DNA of 7,685 bases from Bifidobacteriaceae bacterium (GTDB lineage: Bacteria > Actinomycetota > Actinomycetes > Actinomycetales > WQXJ01): positions 1-7,685 of the forward strand of contig JAISCU010000471.1 in assembly GCA_031265345.1 (NCBI GenBank). The letters are read 5' to 3'. A model generated the notes under the pieces. The model saw nothing but the letters and a program-made list of their open reading frames with translations, did not search any database and was not told the DNA's origin. This document shows, piece by piece, positions 1 to 6,490 of the stretch (within the stretch, counting starts at the first letter, position 1; the number at the start of each line of letters is the position of its first letter). A program made the position numbers and the translations under genes.

Positions 1-311
1 TCGCTGATCGCCTTGACGCCCATCGCGGACACGCCGATCCCCAGCAGCGCCACCAAGCTCAACGCGACGAACCGGAACCAGGAGGGCGGGACGCGGGTCC
101 GCCACAGCGCGACCGCGACCCCGGCCGCCACCAGCACAGCGACCAATCCGATCACGAGCAGCCTCGGCCACGACAGCACGTCGAGCCTGGCCAACACCGC
201 GAGCCCCACGACCACGGCCAAACCGAGCGCCACCGCCAGCACACGGGCGACCCAATTCGGGAATCGGGCCGCGGGTCTAGTATTCTCGGTCGGGCCGGTA
301 TGTTCCGCCAC
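1..311 (-). CDS. N-terminal fragment of a three-helix membrane protein, probably a CpsA-like LCP family protein
   Basis: The frame is open for 103 codons and runs off the left edge, so the C-terminal part is missing. The GTG start at 311 is well fixed: an in-frame TGA lies at 336-338 and a strong AAGGAAGG ribosome site (316-323) sits 4 bases before the GTG. After a short polar tail (about residues 1-20) come three hydrophobic segments, about 22-41, 50-70 and 80-97, with a basic loop WRTRVPPSW between the second and third. This three-helix entry resembles the N terminus of streptococcal CpsA. Proteins of that LCP family have an extracellular domain that transfers polymers from lipid carrier to the cell wall. 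The catalytic domain is outside the window, so the family call rests on topology and the neighbouring polysaccharide genes. An unrelated polytopic membrane protein remains possible. Confidence 0.55.
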   Translation of the reverse strand, partial: MAEHTGPTENTRPAARFPNWVARVLAVALGLAVVVGLAVLARLDVLSWPRLLVIGLVAVLVAAGVAVALWRTRVPPSWFRFVALSLVALLGIGVSAMGVKAIS

Positions 312-315
312 GTCG

Positions 316-323
316 CCTTCCTT
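316..323 (-). promoter_or_regulatory. Strong Shine-Dalgarno site for the leftmost gene
   Basis: On the minus strand the sequence reads AAGGAAGG, followed by 4 bases and the GTG at 311. It is the only convincing canonical ribosome site seen before any start in the window, and it decides the start of the leftmost gene. Confidence 0.65.
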
Positions 324-345
324 ATCGGTCTGTCTTCAAGTCAAG

Positions 346-366
346 CCGGTTGGCGTAGCCAATCGG
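346..366. promoter_or_regulatory. Imperfect palindrome in a divergent intergenic region, candidate operator
   Basis: The core is a perfect inverted repeat TTGGC-GTA-GCCAA (350-362). Outer arms CCG (346-348) and CGG (364-366) extend it, with one G/T position between core and arm. It lies 35 bases upstream of the leftmost minus-strand start and 166 bases before the plus-strand sugar transferase. It overlaps the -35 of a possible plus-strand promoter (TTGGCG at 350-355, 16-base spacer, TACCCT at 372-377). A regulator binding here could affect both genes. The length and placement fit an operator, but no cognate regulator is in the window. It could also form a small hairpin in the leader of the minus-strand transcript. 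Confidence 0.35.
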
Positions 367-377
367 TTCCCTACCCT
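350..377 (+). promoter_or_regulatory. Weak candidate promoter for the sugar-1-phosphate transferase gene
   Basis: TTGGCG (350-355) matches four of six bases of TTGACA. It is followed after 16 bases by TACCCT (372-377), which fits the relaxed actinobacterial TANNNT pattern. Transcription from here would leave a leader of roughly 150 bases. The match is modest, and TACCGT (390-395) is an alternative -10 box. Confidence 0.22.
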
Positions 378-531
378 AACCCAGCCCCCTACCGTACCTA
401 CTGAATCAGAGCATGACACGCGAAATCCGCATAAGGGCTACGCGAACCGCCCTTGAGCGCTCACCTGAACGCCTCCAAAAGGGCCCTGCGGCGCGCGGCG
501 GCCAGTTCGGCGCCCGCGACGGCGGCGGCGA

Positions 532-2319
532 ATGACCGTGCGGAATAGGCTCGAGCGCGAGCGCCGCGGACGGCGAAGTGGCGCGCATTCCCCCGTGGTG
601 CGTGTGGTGTTCTACGTCGTGGGCGGCGTGATGGTCGCCGTCGAAGTGGCGGCGCTGCTCGACATGCCGTTGATTGGCGGCGCGCCGGGATCTGGGTTCG
701 ACGGTTGGTCCCGCGATCAACGATTCTGGCAGGTGTTGCTGGGCGACCGTTTGATCGTGTTGTGGCTGGCTGTCAGCACGGTCTTGGCGCTCGGTGTGGC
801 GTGCGCCTTGTGGGCGGTGCGACGCGCGGGAGGCCGCGAGGCCCGCCCGGTCGGGACCACACTGCTCAATGCGGTCGGGTGGCGGGGTGTCTACCGGAGA
901 CGTCTGATCATCACCGATCTGGTAGTGATTCTCTGGGCGATGGTCGGAGCCCAGGTGCTGTGGCTCGGGCCGGGCGGTTCCCAGCTCGGTATTCTGCATG
1001 GCCGGACCGTGCCTTACGGATGGGTCGGGTTGGCGATCGGCGGGATCTGGGCGCTGGCTTTGCAAATGGCTGGGGCGAGGGATCCTTTGGTGTACGGGGA
1101 GGGGAGCGCCGAATACGGGAGGGTGGCATCCGGGTCGTTGACGTGGTTCGGGATACTGGCCATCCTGGCGGTCCTGTTGAAGGCCGATTTTGCCCGTGGT
1201 TATGTGTTGATCTCGTTCCCCCTGGGTACGCTCGCGCTGTTGTTCGGTCGGTCGGTGTGGCGTCAATGGCTGGTCATCAAGCGCGGGCAGGGTTTGTATT
1301 GCGCCAGGTCTGTGGTGGTCGGTGACGCCGATGCCGTGCGCACGGTTGTGGAGGAGCTGTCGCGTCCCGGGGCTTCCGGTTACAGCATCCAGGCGATCGC
1401 GTTGAGCGACCCGGCCGGGGAGGAGGACCTCGCGGATTTGGGCGTTCCGATCGTCGCGATGAGCGAGGCGATCAATTCCATGCGGGGCACTATCTCCGAT
1501 TCGGTGATCGTGGCCGGCGGCAAAGGGGTGAGCGCTGACGCGTTGCGTTCGCTCAGTTGGCGGTTGGACCCGACGGAGAGTCTGATACTGACGCCCATGT
1601 TGTTGGACGTCGCGGGTCCCAGGGTCGCGACGCGGCCGGTGGCCGGACTGAACTTGGTGCATGTGGAGATGCCGCGGTTCACGGGCCCGAAGGCGGCGCT
1701 CAAGCGGGGCATGGATGTTGTCTTCGCAGGCGTTGGTCTGGCGATCCTCGCGATCCCGTTCGCGGTGATCGCGGTCGTGATCAAAGTGTCCTCGCCGGGC
1801 CCCGTGTTTTACCGGCAGGAGCGGGTCGGGCTGGGTGGCTCTCCGTTCAGGATGTGGAAGTTCCGTTCCATGGTTCCAGGCGCGGATCGTCAGATCGACG
1901 AGTTGGCCGAGTTGCGCGCAGCCCAGAGGGCGGGGCCGGATTCAGGGGTGGGGAACGAGGTTCTGTTCAAGTTGAAGGACGACCCGAGGGTGACACGCGT
2001 CGGGCAGTGGATGCGGAAGGTCTCTATTGACGAATTGCCGCAATTGATCAACGTGGTTGGCGGATCCATGTCGCTGGTCGGACCACGGCCGCCTTTGCGC
2101 CGAGAAGTCGAGCAATACACGCCTGACCAGGTCGCCCGCCGCTTCCTGGTCAAGCCGGGCATCACTGGCCTGTGGCAGGTGTCGGGTCGTAGCGATTTGA
2201 ACTGGGAGGAGTCGATCCGTTTGGATCTCTACTATGTGGAGAACTGGTCGGTTTCGGGAGACCTCCAACTCCTGCTCCGCACCATCGGCGTGGTCCTAAA
2301 GGGCGAAGGCGCCTACTGA
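532..2319 (+). CDS. Exopolysaccharide polyprenyl glycosylphosphotransferase (polyprenyl-phosphate sugar-1-phosphate transferase)
   Basis: This 595-residue membrane enzyme would move a sugar-1-phosphate from a nucleotide sugar to the polyprenyl-phosphate carrier, the first step of repeat-unit assembly. The C-terminal half is a clear bacterial sugar transferase domain (PF02397 type): KRGMDVVFAG (391-400) opens a membrane hairpin, SPGPVFYRQERVG spans 421-433, KFRSM is at 443-447, the family's catalytic Asp-Glu pair is D500-E501 in DELPQLINVVGG, then SMSLVGPRPP (512-521) and PGITGLWQVSGRS (542-554), and it ends EGAY. Residues about 257-370 look like the CoA-binding-like middle domain. Hydrophobic segments at about 125-144, 163-180, 203-217 and 222-240 fit the usual membrane block. 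Residues 1-120 carry two more (about 22-43 and 72-95), which is unusual. ATG 532 is the first possible start after an in-frame TGA at 466-468; its ribosome site is poor (GGCGGCGG), and GTG 538 is an alternative. The sugar cannot be read from sequence. Confidence 0.93.
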   Translation: MTVRNRLERERRGRRSGAHSPVVRVVFYVVGGVMVAVEVAALLDMPLIGGAPGSGFDGWSRDQRFWQVLLGDRLIVLWLAVSTVLALGVACALWAVRRAGGREARPVGTTLLNAVGWRGVYRRRLIITDLVVILWAMVGAQVLWLGPGGSQLGILHGRTVPYGWVGLAIGGIWALALQMAGARDPLVYGEGSAEYGRVASGSLTWFGILAILAVLLKADFARGYVLISFPLGTLALLFGRSVWRQWLVIKRGQGLYCARSVVVGDADAVRTVVEELSRPGASGYSIQAIALSDPAGEEDLADLGVPIVAMSEAINSMRGTISDSVIVAGGKGVSADALRSLSWRLDPTESLILTPMLLDVAGPRVATRPVAGLNLVHVEMPRFTGPKAALKRGMDVVFAGVGLAILAIPFAVIAVVIKVSSPGPVFYRQERVGLGGSPFRMWKFRSMVPGADRQIDELAELRAAQRAGPDSGVGNEVLFKLKDDPRVTRVGQWMRKVSIDELPQLINVVGGSMSLVGPRPPLRREVEQYTPDQVARRFLVKPGITGLWQVSGRSDLNWEESIRLDLYYVENWSVSGDLQLLLRTIGVVLKGEGAY

Positions 2320-3642
2320 GCGATCTCTGACCGAGGCTTCGTCGCTGTCCCGCCTAGTCATCACGGCTGCGAGGAGCAGGGGAAGGAGGAGCCCCGACTG
2401 GACGTAGGTCACCAGATTGTCGAAGAAGGCGTACGTCGCTATTCCGAGCACCGCAGCGGCGACCACCATGCGCACCGCTCGGTCGGAGCGCTTGACGGCT
2501 GTCCACAGCGTGAGAACCAACGCGATGATCAATGGAATACCGATCAAAGCGCCCGTGTCGACCAGCACTTGCAGGTAGAAGTTGTGCGGCGCCAGAAAGG
2601 ACTTGGCGATGATCGGGTCTGACGAGGTGGCTCCCAGGCGGTAACTGGCGCCGATCCCGTGCCCAAAGAGGGGCTCCTCGAGGAACTTTGCCCAGAAGAA
2701 CGGCCAGGCCCTTTCGCGCCCGCTACCAGCGAGTCCCATTTGCGAGTCCAACTGCGATCTTGACACGGCTCGTGTCATCAGCACGTAGCCCGCCACGACC
2801 GATGCCCCAAGCAGAATCGAGTACCCGGGCAGCCCGGCGGCCCGGCCTCGCGGGCGCCCAGCTATGAAGGTCGCCGCCAGTGTCAGGCCTGCCACGATCG
2901 CTGCTGACCTGGAACCGCTAGCGTAGATGACGGCCAAGTGGCCCACGATCAGGAGTGGTGAAAGCCACGAGCGATCGGCCACCCACAGCACGCAGCAGGC
3001 GATCAGGCCGAACATCGACAATGACGCCAGGGCGGCGGAGGACAAGAGTCCGCCCAGTCGTTGGACTCCCGTGTACTCGGTCCAGAACAACGGCAGGACC
3101 CCCAGCAGGTCCAGCGCCGCGGCGAACGCGAGCGAGACAAACGAGACCGCTCCGATGCACCGGAGGAGCAGTCGGCGTCCAGACTCCGACAGCCGCACGG
3201 TCATCACCAGCCACGGGGCCACCAACCAAGCGGTGGTGAACGTCGCTTGTTGGCCGGACACCGACACGTCGGCGCGAAGCCAGGTGATGAGCCAGGCCAG
3301 CGCGTTCAAAGAGCAATACGCGATCACGGCGCTCGGCATCCGGGCGACCGGCCCGGTCAGAATCGCCAACACGATGGCGGTCAAACAGCCGGCTTTTGCG
3401 AGGGTGTCCCAGGCCGGCAGCGCCAGAAGGGTCTCGATCTGGCTGTCGCTCGCCAATATGAAGACCAAGGAGAGCGACAGCAGACAGGCGCTCGCGAGCA
3501 ATGGCCTCTTGAGGCGAGTGGGCTTCTGGGGCCGGAGCCGCGATCCACTTTCTTGGCCACCAGGGCCGGGACGAGGCCCGTGCCGGGAACTGCTTGCGGC
3601 ATCCTGTTGCGCCGTTCGTCGAAGCTTGGGGAATGGCCGCAC
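2296..3642 (-). CDS. O-antigen ligase / Wzy-type polysaccharide polymerase family membrane protein
   Basis: This 448-residue protein has a basic, Pro/Arg-rich cytoplasmic N terminus (1-46) and then about ten or more hydrophobic segments from 47 to 434. Wzy/WaaL C-terminal family signs include SGSRSA (252-257), GSGRERAW (316-323), PLFGHGIG (334-341) and APHNFYLQVLVDTG (361-374) followed by more helices. Such proteins join lipid-linked repeat units outside the membrane (polymerase) or ligate polymer to an acceptor. In this locus, beside a flippase and Wzz-like gene, polymerase is the better guess. The start is GTG 3642: an in-frame TAG lies 9 bases upstream and there is no ribosome site, but TAAACT sits 8 bases before the GTG, so a leaderless message is plausible. 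It is transcribed alone, divergently from the Wzz-like gene, and its last 24 bases overlap the end of the convergent sugar transferase. Confidence 0.85.
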   Translation of the reverse strand: MRPFPKLRRTAQQDAASSSRHGPRPGPGGQESGSRLRPQKPTRLKRPLLASACLLSLSLVFILASDSQIETLLALPAWDTLAKAGCLTAIVLAILTGPVARMPSAVIAYCSLNALAWLITWLRADVSVSGQQATFTTAWLVAPWLVMTVRLSESGRRLLLRCIGAVSFVSLAFAAALDLLGVLPLFWTEYTGVQRLGGLLSSAALASLSMFGLIACCVLWVADRSWLSPLLIVGHLAVIYASGSRSAAIVAGLTLAATFIAGRPRGRAAGLPGYSILLGASVVAGYVLMTRAVSRSQLDSQMGLAGSGRERAWPFFWAKFLEEPLFGHGIGASYRLGATSSDPIIAKSFLAPHNFYLQVLVDTGALIGIPLIIALVLTLWTAVKRSDRAVRMVVAAAVLGIATYAFFDNLVTYVQSGLLLPLLLAAVMTRRDSDEASVRDRSVGAFAL

Positions 3643-3650
3643 GGGCCGCT

Positions 3651-3656
3651 AGTTTA
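3651..3656 (-). promoter_or_regulatory. Candidate -10 box giving a leaderless polymerase transcript
   Basis: On the minus strand this reads TAAACT, a good actinobacterial -10 match, with 8 bases between it and the GTG at 3642. A transcript would start at or within a base or two of the start codon. No clear -35 is seen 16-18 bases upstream, and there is no ribosome site. Confidence 0.4.
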
Positions 3657-3739
3657 CCGGACGGCGTCGCGAGAACGGGCTCGCCTAATCTGACGTGCCC
3701 GCGAACACGGGACGCGCCGCCCACGCCTCGGGCAGCATG

Positions 3740-3752
3740 GACAAGCCTTGTC
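3740..3752. repeat. Small perfect inverted repeat, possible operator half of the divergent region
   Basis: GACAA-GCC-TTGTC has 5-base arms around a 3-base centre and lies about midway in the divergent polymerase/Wzz-like intergenic region. It is short enough to arise by chance. Position is the only argument for function. Confidence 0.25.
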
Positions 3753-3915
3753 AGGCGGGGCGTCTTGCGAAAGTGGGCTAGGCTTCTTGTGCTGTCAACC
3801 GTGGCATCGTGTGGACCGTGTCAGCCTGACCGCCGAGGTCGCATCCCCGTGCGCCAACTCGCGACGGCGGCCGGCGACCATTGCCAGTAACCTCAAGAAA
3901 GTCCCAATTTGAGCC

Positions 3916-5091
3916 ATGAGCCTACGAGATCTTGCATTGCTGGTCCGCCGTCACTGGGCGGTTTTTGCCGTCTGCGTTGTGGCTGGGGCGGCCTGCGGCC
4001 CGTTGGTAATCGCGCCGGGCCTGCGGGATACACAGACTGCAGTCCTCGACGCGTTGGTCCGCATTGAGCAGGACCGAGGGACCTGGCCGAATGATGTGGT
4101 GGGGCCGGCAATGGATAACGTCCTCGGCCTGGGGCTGTCGGACGACCAATGGTCGGAAATCGCCGCCAACGCCGGTCTCGAGCTGGGCGCTAGCGCGCTT
4201 CGCGGTGCGGTGAACTTCTGGAGAGTGTCGGATTCGGCTGTCATCCGAGTGGAGGCCGCCCTCGAGTCCGAGGAAGACTGCGTGGCCGTGGCTGAGGGCG
4301 TGGTCGGTTCGTTGATCGACACCGCCAACAACCTGATCGGTGGCCCGGATGTCAATACCACCGTGGTCGACATGCATGTACATGACGCCGGATCCGGCGG
4401 TGCCTCGGGTAACCCGGGCTCGCTTCGGCTCGCCGCGGCAGCGGGGGCCGCCGGGCTGGTGGCCGCAGCCTTCATTGTCTTGCTGGCGTACGCACGGCGA
4501 CCTGTGGTGATGAGCAGGGACACGGTCGCGGCGATCACTGACCTACCGGTGCTGGCAGTGTTCGGCAAACGGGAGGAATCACCACGCCGAGCACTCCAGC
4601 TCGCCAGAGTGACGCTCGAAAAGCTGGCGCTCGCCAATGGTGTCGAAAGGGTTGGGTTGCTGTGCCTGATATGCGCTGATTCCCAGGATGCGCCGGTTTT
4701 CGCACGGTCGGCTGGGGCGAAGGCGCTCGCGGAGGCCTTGGGGCCGGACACGCTGATTCTGTCCGGCAGCGGCAGATCCGGGCACGAAGTCATCAGCCAG
4801 TGGGAAGATCTGGCTCGAATCGGACCGTATTTGGCCCATATTGTCCTATCTCCGGCCCTTCAAGATGATGGTCGAGGCGCCAAGACCCTGGCCGAACTGG
4901 CGAAATGGCGCAGCGTAATCCTCGTGAGCGAGGTGACCCCCCTGTCTCTGGCTGTTGCTCGTTATGCCTCTGCCACCCTCCCAGGGGCACTGATTGGCCG
5001 AACGGCCAAGAACGACCTGGCGCTCGCTCTGACTGATCTCGACCAGGCTCATGTGCGGCCCGCAGGCCTCATTGTGAGCGAAGCCCGCTAG
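3916..5091 (+). CDS. Wzz-like chain-length regulator with a degenerate BY-kinase-like cytoplasmic domain
   Basis: This 391-residue protein has the layout of actinobacterial/Firmicute chain-length proteins fused to a bacterial tyrosine kinase. Residues 1-11 are a short cytoplasmic start (MSLRDLALLVRRHW is typical), helix 1 is about 12-33, an external domain of about 140 residues follows, helix 2 is about 174-192, and a cytoplasmic domain runs 193-391. That domain follows BY-kinase order: DLPVLAVFG (209-217), an RALQLARVTLEKL linker, then three spots where ATP-binding motifs belong. These are altered: ADSQDAPVFARS (254-265) in place of the GxxxxGKS/T loop, LILSGSGR (280-287) in place of the DxD motif, and HIVLSPA (308-314) in place of Walker B. 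No tyrosine-rich tail is present. It probably helps set polymer length or stabilise the export complex without kinase activity. ATG 3916 is the first possible start (in-frame TGA at 3910-3912); AAGAAAG (3895-3901) is a distant, weak ribosome site. Confidence 0.75.
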   Translation: MSLRDLALLVRRHWAVFAVCVVAGAACGPLVIAPGLRDTQTAVLDALVRIEQDRGTWPNDVVGPAMDNVLGLGLSDDQWSEIAANAGLELGASALRGAVNFWRVSDSAVIRVEAALESEEDCVAVAEGVVGSLIDTANNLIGGPDVNTTVVDMHVHDAGSGGASGNPGSLRLAAAAGAAGLVAAAFIVLLAYARRPVVMSRDTVAAITDLPVLAVFGKREESPRRALQLARVTLEKLALANGVERVGLLCLICADSQDAPVFARSAGAKALAEALGPDTLILSGSGRSGHEVISQWEDLARIGPYLAHIVLSPALQDDGRGAKTLAELAKWRSVILVSEVTPLSLAVARYASATLPGALIGRTAKNDLALALTDLDQAHVRPAGLIVSEAR

Positions 5092-5158
5092 AGTCACGGG
5101 TGCGAAGCACTACTCATGACAGAGGATTCAAGTCGCTGGCCGGGGCGCGCGGGCTGGT
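5092..5158. terminator. Short convergent gap with a weak hairpin
   Basis: The 67 bases between two converging stop codons would be the natural place for a two-way terminator. GTGC-GAA-GCAC (5100-5110) forms a small hairpin, and GAGT (5091-5094) can pair with ACTC (5112-5115) around it. There is no T-run on either side, so it is at best a weak intrinsic terminator. Confidence 0.22.
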
Positions 5159-6442
5159 TCACGAGGCGAAGAGCAAAGCATCGGCCAGGGCGACGGCTCC
5201 CCACAGGCCGGCCGTCCACGCCAGCGGAAGCAGGATCATGCGCCAGGAGGTGACCCGGCGGGCGCCGACAGCCATGACGGCCATCGCCACGAGTTCGCGA
5301 ACCAGGGCGAACAGAACAGCGGTTCCCAGAGAGTGACTCGACGCCCAGCCGATCCCGAAGGCCAGCATCAGCCCCGGAATACGCGCGCCAGTCGCGAAGC
5401 GCATCCGCCGGTAGTACATGAGAGCTGGCAACAGGCAATAGCAGCAAACCGCGGGCAGGCCGGTAATGCTCATGAGCGGCGCGATTTGGAGCATCCCGTC
5501 CCATTCCGAGTTCAGGATTCGGGGGCCGACAAGTCGAGCGGCCGCGAACACCAGTATCACAGTGATCGCCGCGAGACGCGTGGAACGAAGCACCGCCGCC
5601 AAAGTCAGGTCCTTGATCTCTGCGTCGGTCTTGGTCGTCCCGTCAACAATCTTCGCGCGGAGCACATTCAGAGTCCCATATTGAAGAGAGTCCGTGATGC
5701 TGCGTGACAGGCTCCAGCCGAAACTGAATAGGCCAAGGGTGGCGGTGCCGCCCAGGGCGCCGACAAAGACGCGATCGAGTTGATACTGGCCCTGCAGCCC
5801 GAGGACGAACGCGCTCATCCCCCAGAAGGTGCTCGCGTATTTCGGGGATACGCCTGCCGGCGCCGGTTCTAGCACCTTCGGGGCAGCGAGGGCTTTGCGG
5901 CGCACCCGGATCGCGAACAGGAGTTCGGTCAGCGCCAATTGGAGAGTCGAGCCGAGTGCGCTGTGGAAAACCAGGACCAAGGGAAGGGTCAGGCATAACG
6001 CGATGGCGCTCGAAGTGGCAGAGATCAAAGACAGGTCGCGCCACTGCCCGGCCCGTTGCACGCGCGCCAAGGGAATCAGGTAGGAGGCCATGACGATCGG
6101 CGCCGGTATGAGCGGCAGGAGCGAGAGGGTGTCTAGCCAAGGCGCACCGACCAGGCGAATACCGACGACCACGGCTGCCATCCACGTGCAGCCGGCAAAC
6201 ATGTACCAAGCCTTGTACCGTGTCAGGAACCTCATGCCCGGTTCGGTAGTCACCGCGGCCGTGGCGATCTGCTCGGCGCTGCCGTTCGTGACCGCCTGGA
6301 GCACCATGAAAGCTGTCATGGCCGCGGCGTAGTAGCCGACGGCGGTTGGCGAACTCACCGCCGCGAAGACTATCAGCAGCAGCCCGGTCGCACCGCGCGG
6401 CGCCAATCGCTCGATAAACGCCCAGACGAGGTTCGCTCTCAC
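5159..6442 (-). CDS. Wzx-type polysaccharide repeat-unit flippase (MOP superfamily)
   Basis: This 427-residue polytopic membrane protein would flip lipid-linked repeat units across the cytoplasmic membrane. Hydrophobic segments cover most of the length, roughly 10-12 helices, in two halves joined by a basic linker (about 179-205, RVRRKALAAPKV). The N terminus (LVWAFIERLAPRGATGLLL) and the start of the second half, QLDRVFVGALGGTATLG (221-237), are typical of Wzx/oligosaccharide flippases. Basic or polar caps such as RYK, RRMR and GARR fit inside-positive topology. GTG 6442 is the first possible start: upstream the frame is open only back to a TGA inside the glycosyltransferase gene, with no start codon between. 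The ribosome site is poor, and the gene follows the glycosyltransferase stop by 34 bases, so cotranscription, perhaps with translational coupling, is likely. It has one rare TTA leucine codon (residue 149, 5996-5998). Confidence 0.85.
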   Translation of the reverse strand: MRANLVWAFIERLAPRGATGLLLIVFAAVSSPTAVGYYAAAMTAFMVLQAVTNGSAEQIATAAVTTEPGMRFLTRYKAWYMFAGCTWMAAVVVGIRLVGAPWLDTLSLLPLIPAPIVMASYLIPLARVQRAGQWRDLSLISATSSAIALCLTLPLVLVFHSALGSTLQLALTELLFAIRVRRKALAAPKVLEPAPAGVSPKYASTFWGMSAFVLGLQGQYQLDRVFVGALGGTATLGLFSFGWSLSRSITDSLQYGTLNVLRAKIVDGTTKTDAEIKDLTLAAVLRSTRLAAITVILVFAAARLVGPRILNSEWDGMLQIAPLMSITGLPAVCCYCLLPALMYYRRMRFATGARIPGLMLAFGIGWASSHSLGTAVLFALVRELVAMAVMAVGARRVTSWRMILLPLAWTAGLWGAVALADALLFAS

Positions 6443-6470
6443 GCCGCGACCCGCATCGCCGCGCCCCTGG

Positions 6471-6490
6471 GGTTGCTCACGGTTGCTCGG
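6471..6490. repeat. 10-base-period tandem repeat spanning the glycosyltransferase stop codon
   Basis: GGTTGCTC occurs at 6471-6478 and again at 6481-6488, giving two near-copies of a 10-base unit. On the minus strand it reads GAGCAACCGTGAGCAACC, and the TGA of the glycosyltransferase falls at the junction (6477-6479). Loss of one unit would remove the stop and join the reading frame to that of the downstream flippase without an intervening stop. Confidence 0.6.

Larger units (their letters stand above)
312..531. other. Divergent intergenic region (220 bases)
   Basis: This stretch separates the leftmost minus-strand gene from the plus-strand sugar transferase and must hold the promoters of both. 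Besides the 346-366 palindrome it contains a perfect 10-base palindrome TGAGCGCTCA (454-463), a perfect 8-base palindrome AGGGCCCT (480-487), and a CGG/GCG-rich run just before the ATG at 532. I found no convincing coding sequence in it. Confidence 0.6.
3643..3915. other. Divergent intergenic region (273 bases) between polymerase and Wzz-like genes
   Basis: It must hold promoters for both flanking genes. The polymerase side has the TAAACT box. On the plus side, TAGGCT (3779-3784) and TAACCT (3888-3893) fit a loose -10 pattern but neither has a good -35. A perfect inverted repeat GACAA-GCC-TTGTC lies at 3740-3752. Open frames crossing the region are short or arginine-rich and show no family resemblance, so I call no gene here. 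Confidence 0.5.

Noticed and set aside
406..1662. A 418-codon minus-strand open frame opposite the sugar transferase
   Set aside because: It is rich in Arg, His, Pro and Gln with no hydrophobic or family motifs, which is what an antisense frame of a GC-rich gene gives. The plus-strand frame has unmistakable sugar transferase motifs.
3061..3693. A 210-codon plus-strand frame, and two neighbouring ones, opposite the polymerase gene
   Set aside because: Composition typical of antisense shadows (Arg, Gln, Gly, Pro). No ribosome site or motif was found.
3695..3716. CCCG-CGAACA-CGGG inverted repeat in the polymerase/Wzz-like intergenic region
   Set aside because: Four-base GC arms are expected by chance in sequence this GC-rich, and no promoter element lies next to them.
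2918..3724. A 268-codon minus-strand frame overlapping the polymerase N-terminal half
   Set aside because: Arg/Gly/Ala-rich composition and no recognisable motif. The polymerase frame over the same bases is a coherent membrane protein.
3594..3890. A 98-codon plus-strand frame crossing the divergent region before the Wzz-like gene
   Set aside because: It begins inside the polymerase gene on the opposite strand, has no ribosome site and reads as low-information Arg/Ala/Pro sequence. A small leader peptide cannot be excluded but is unsupported.
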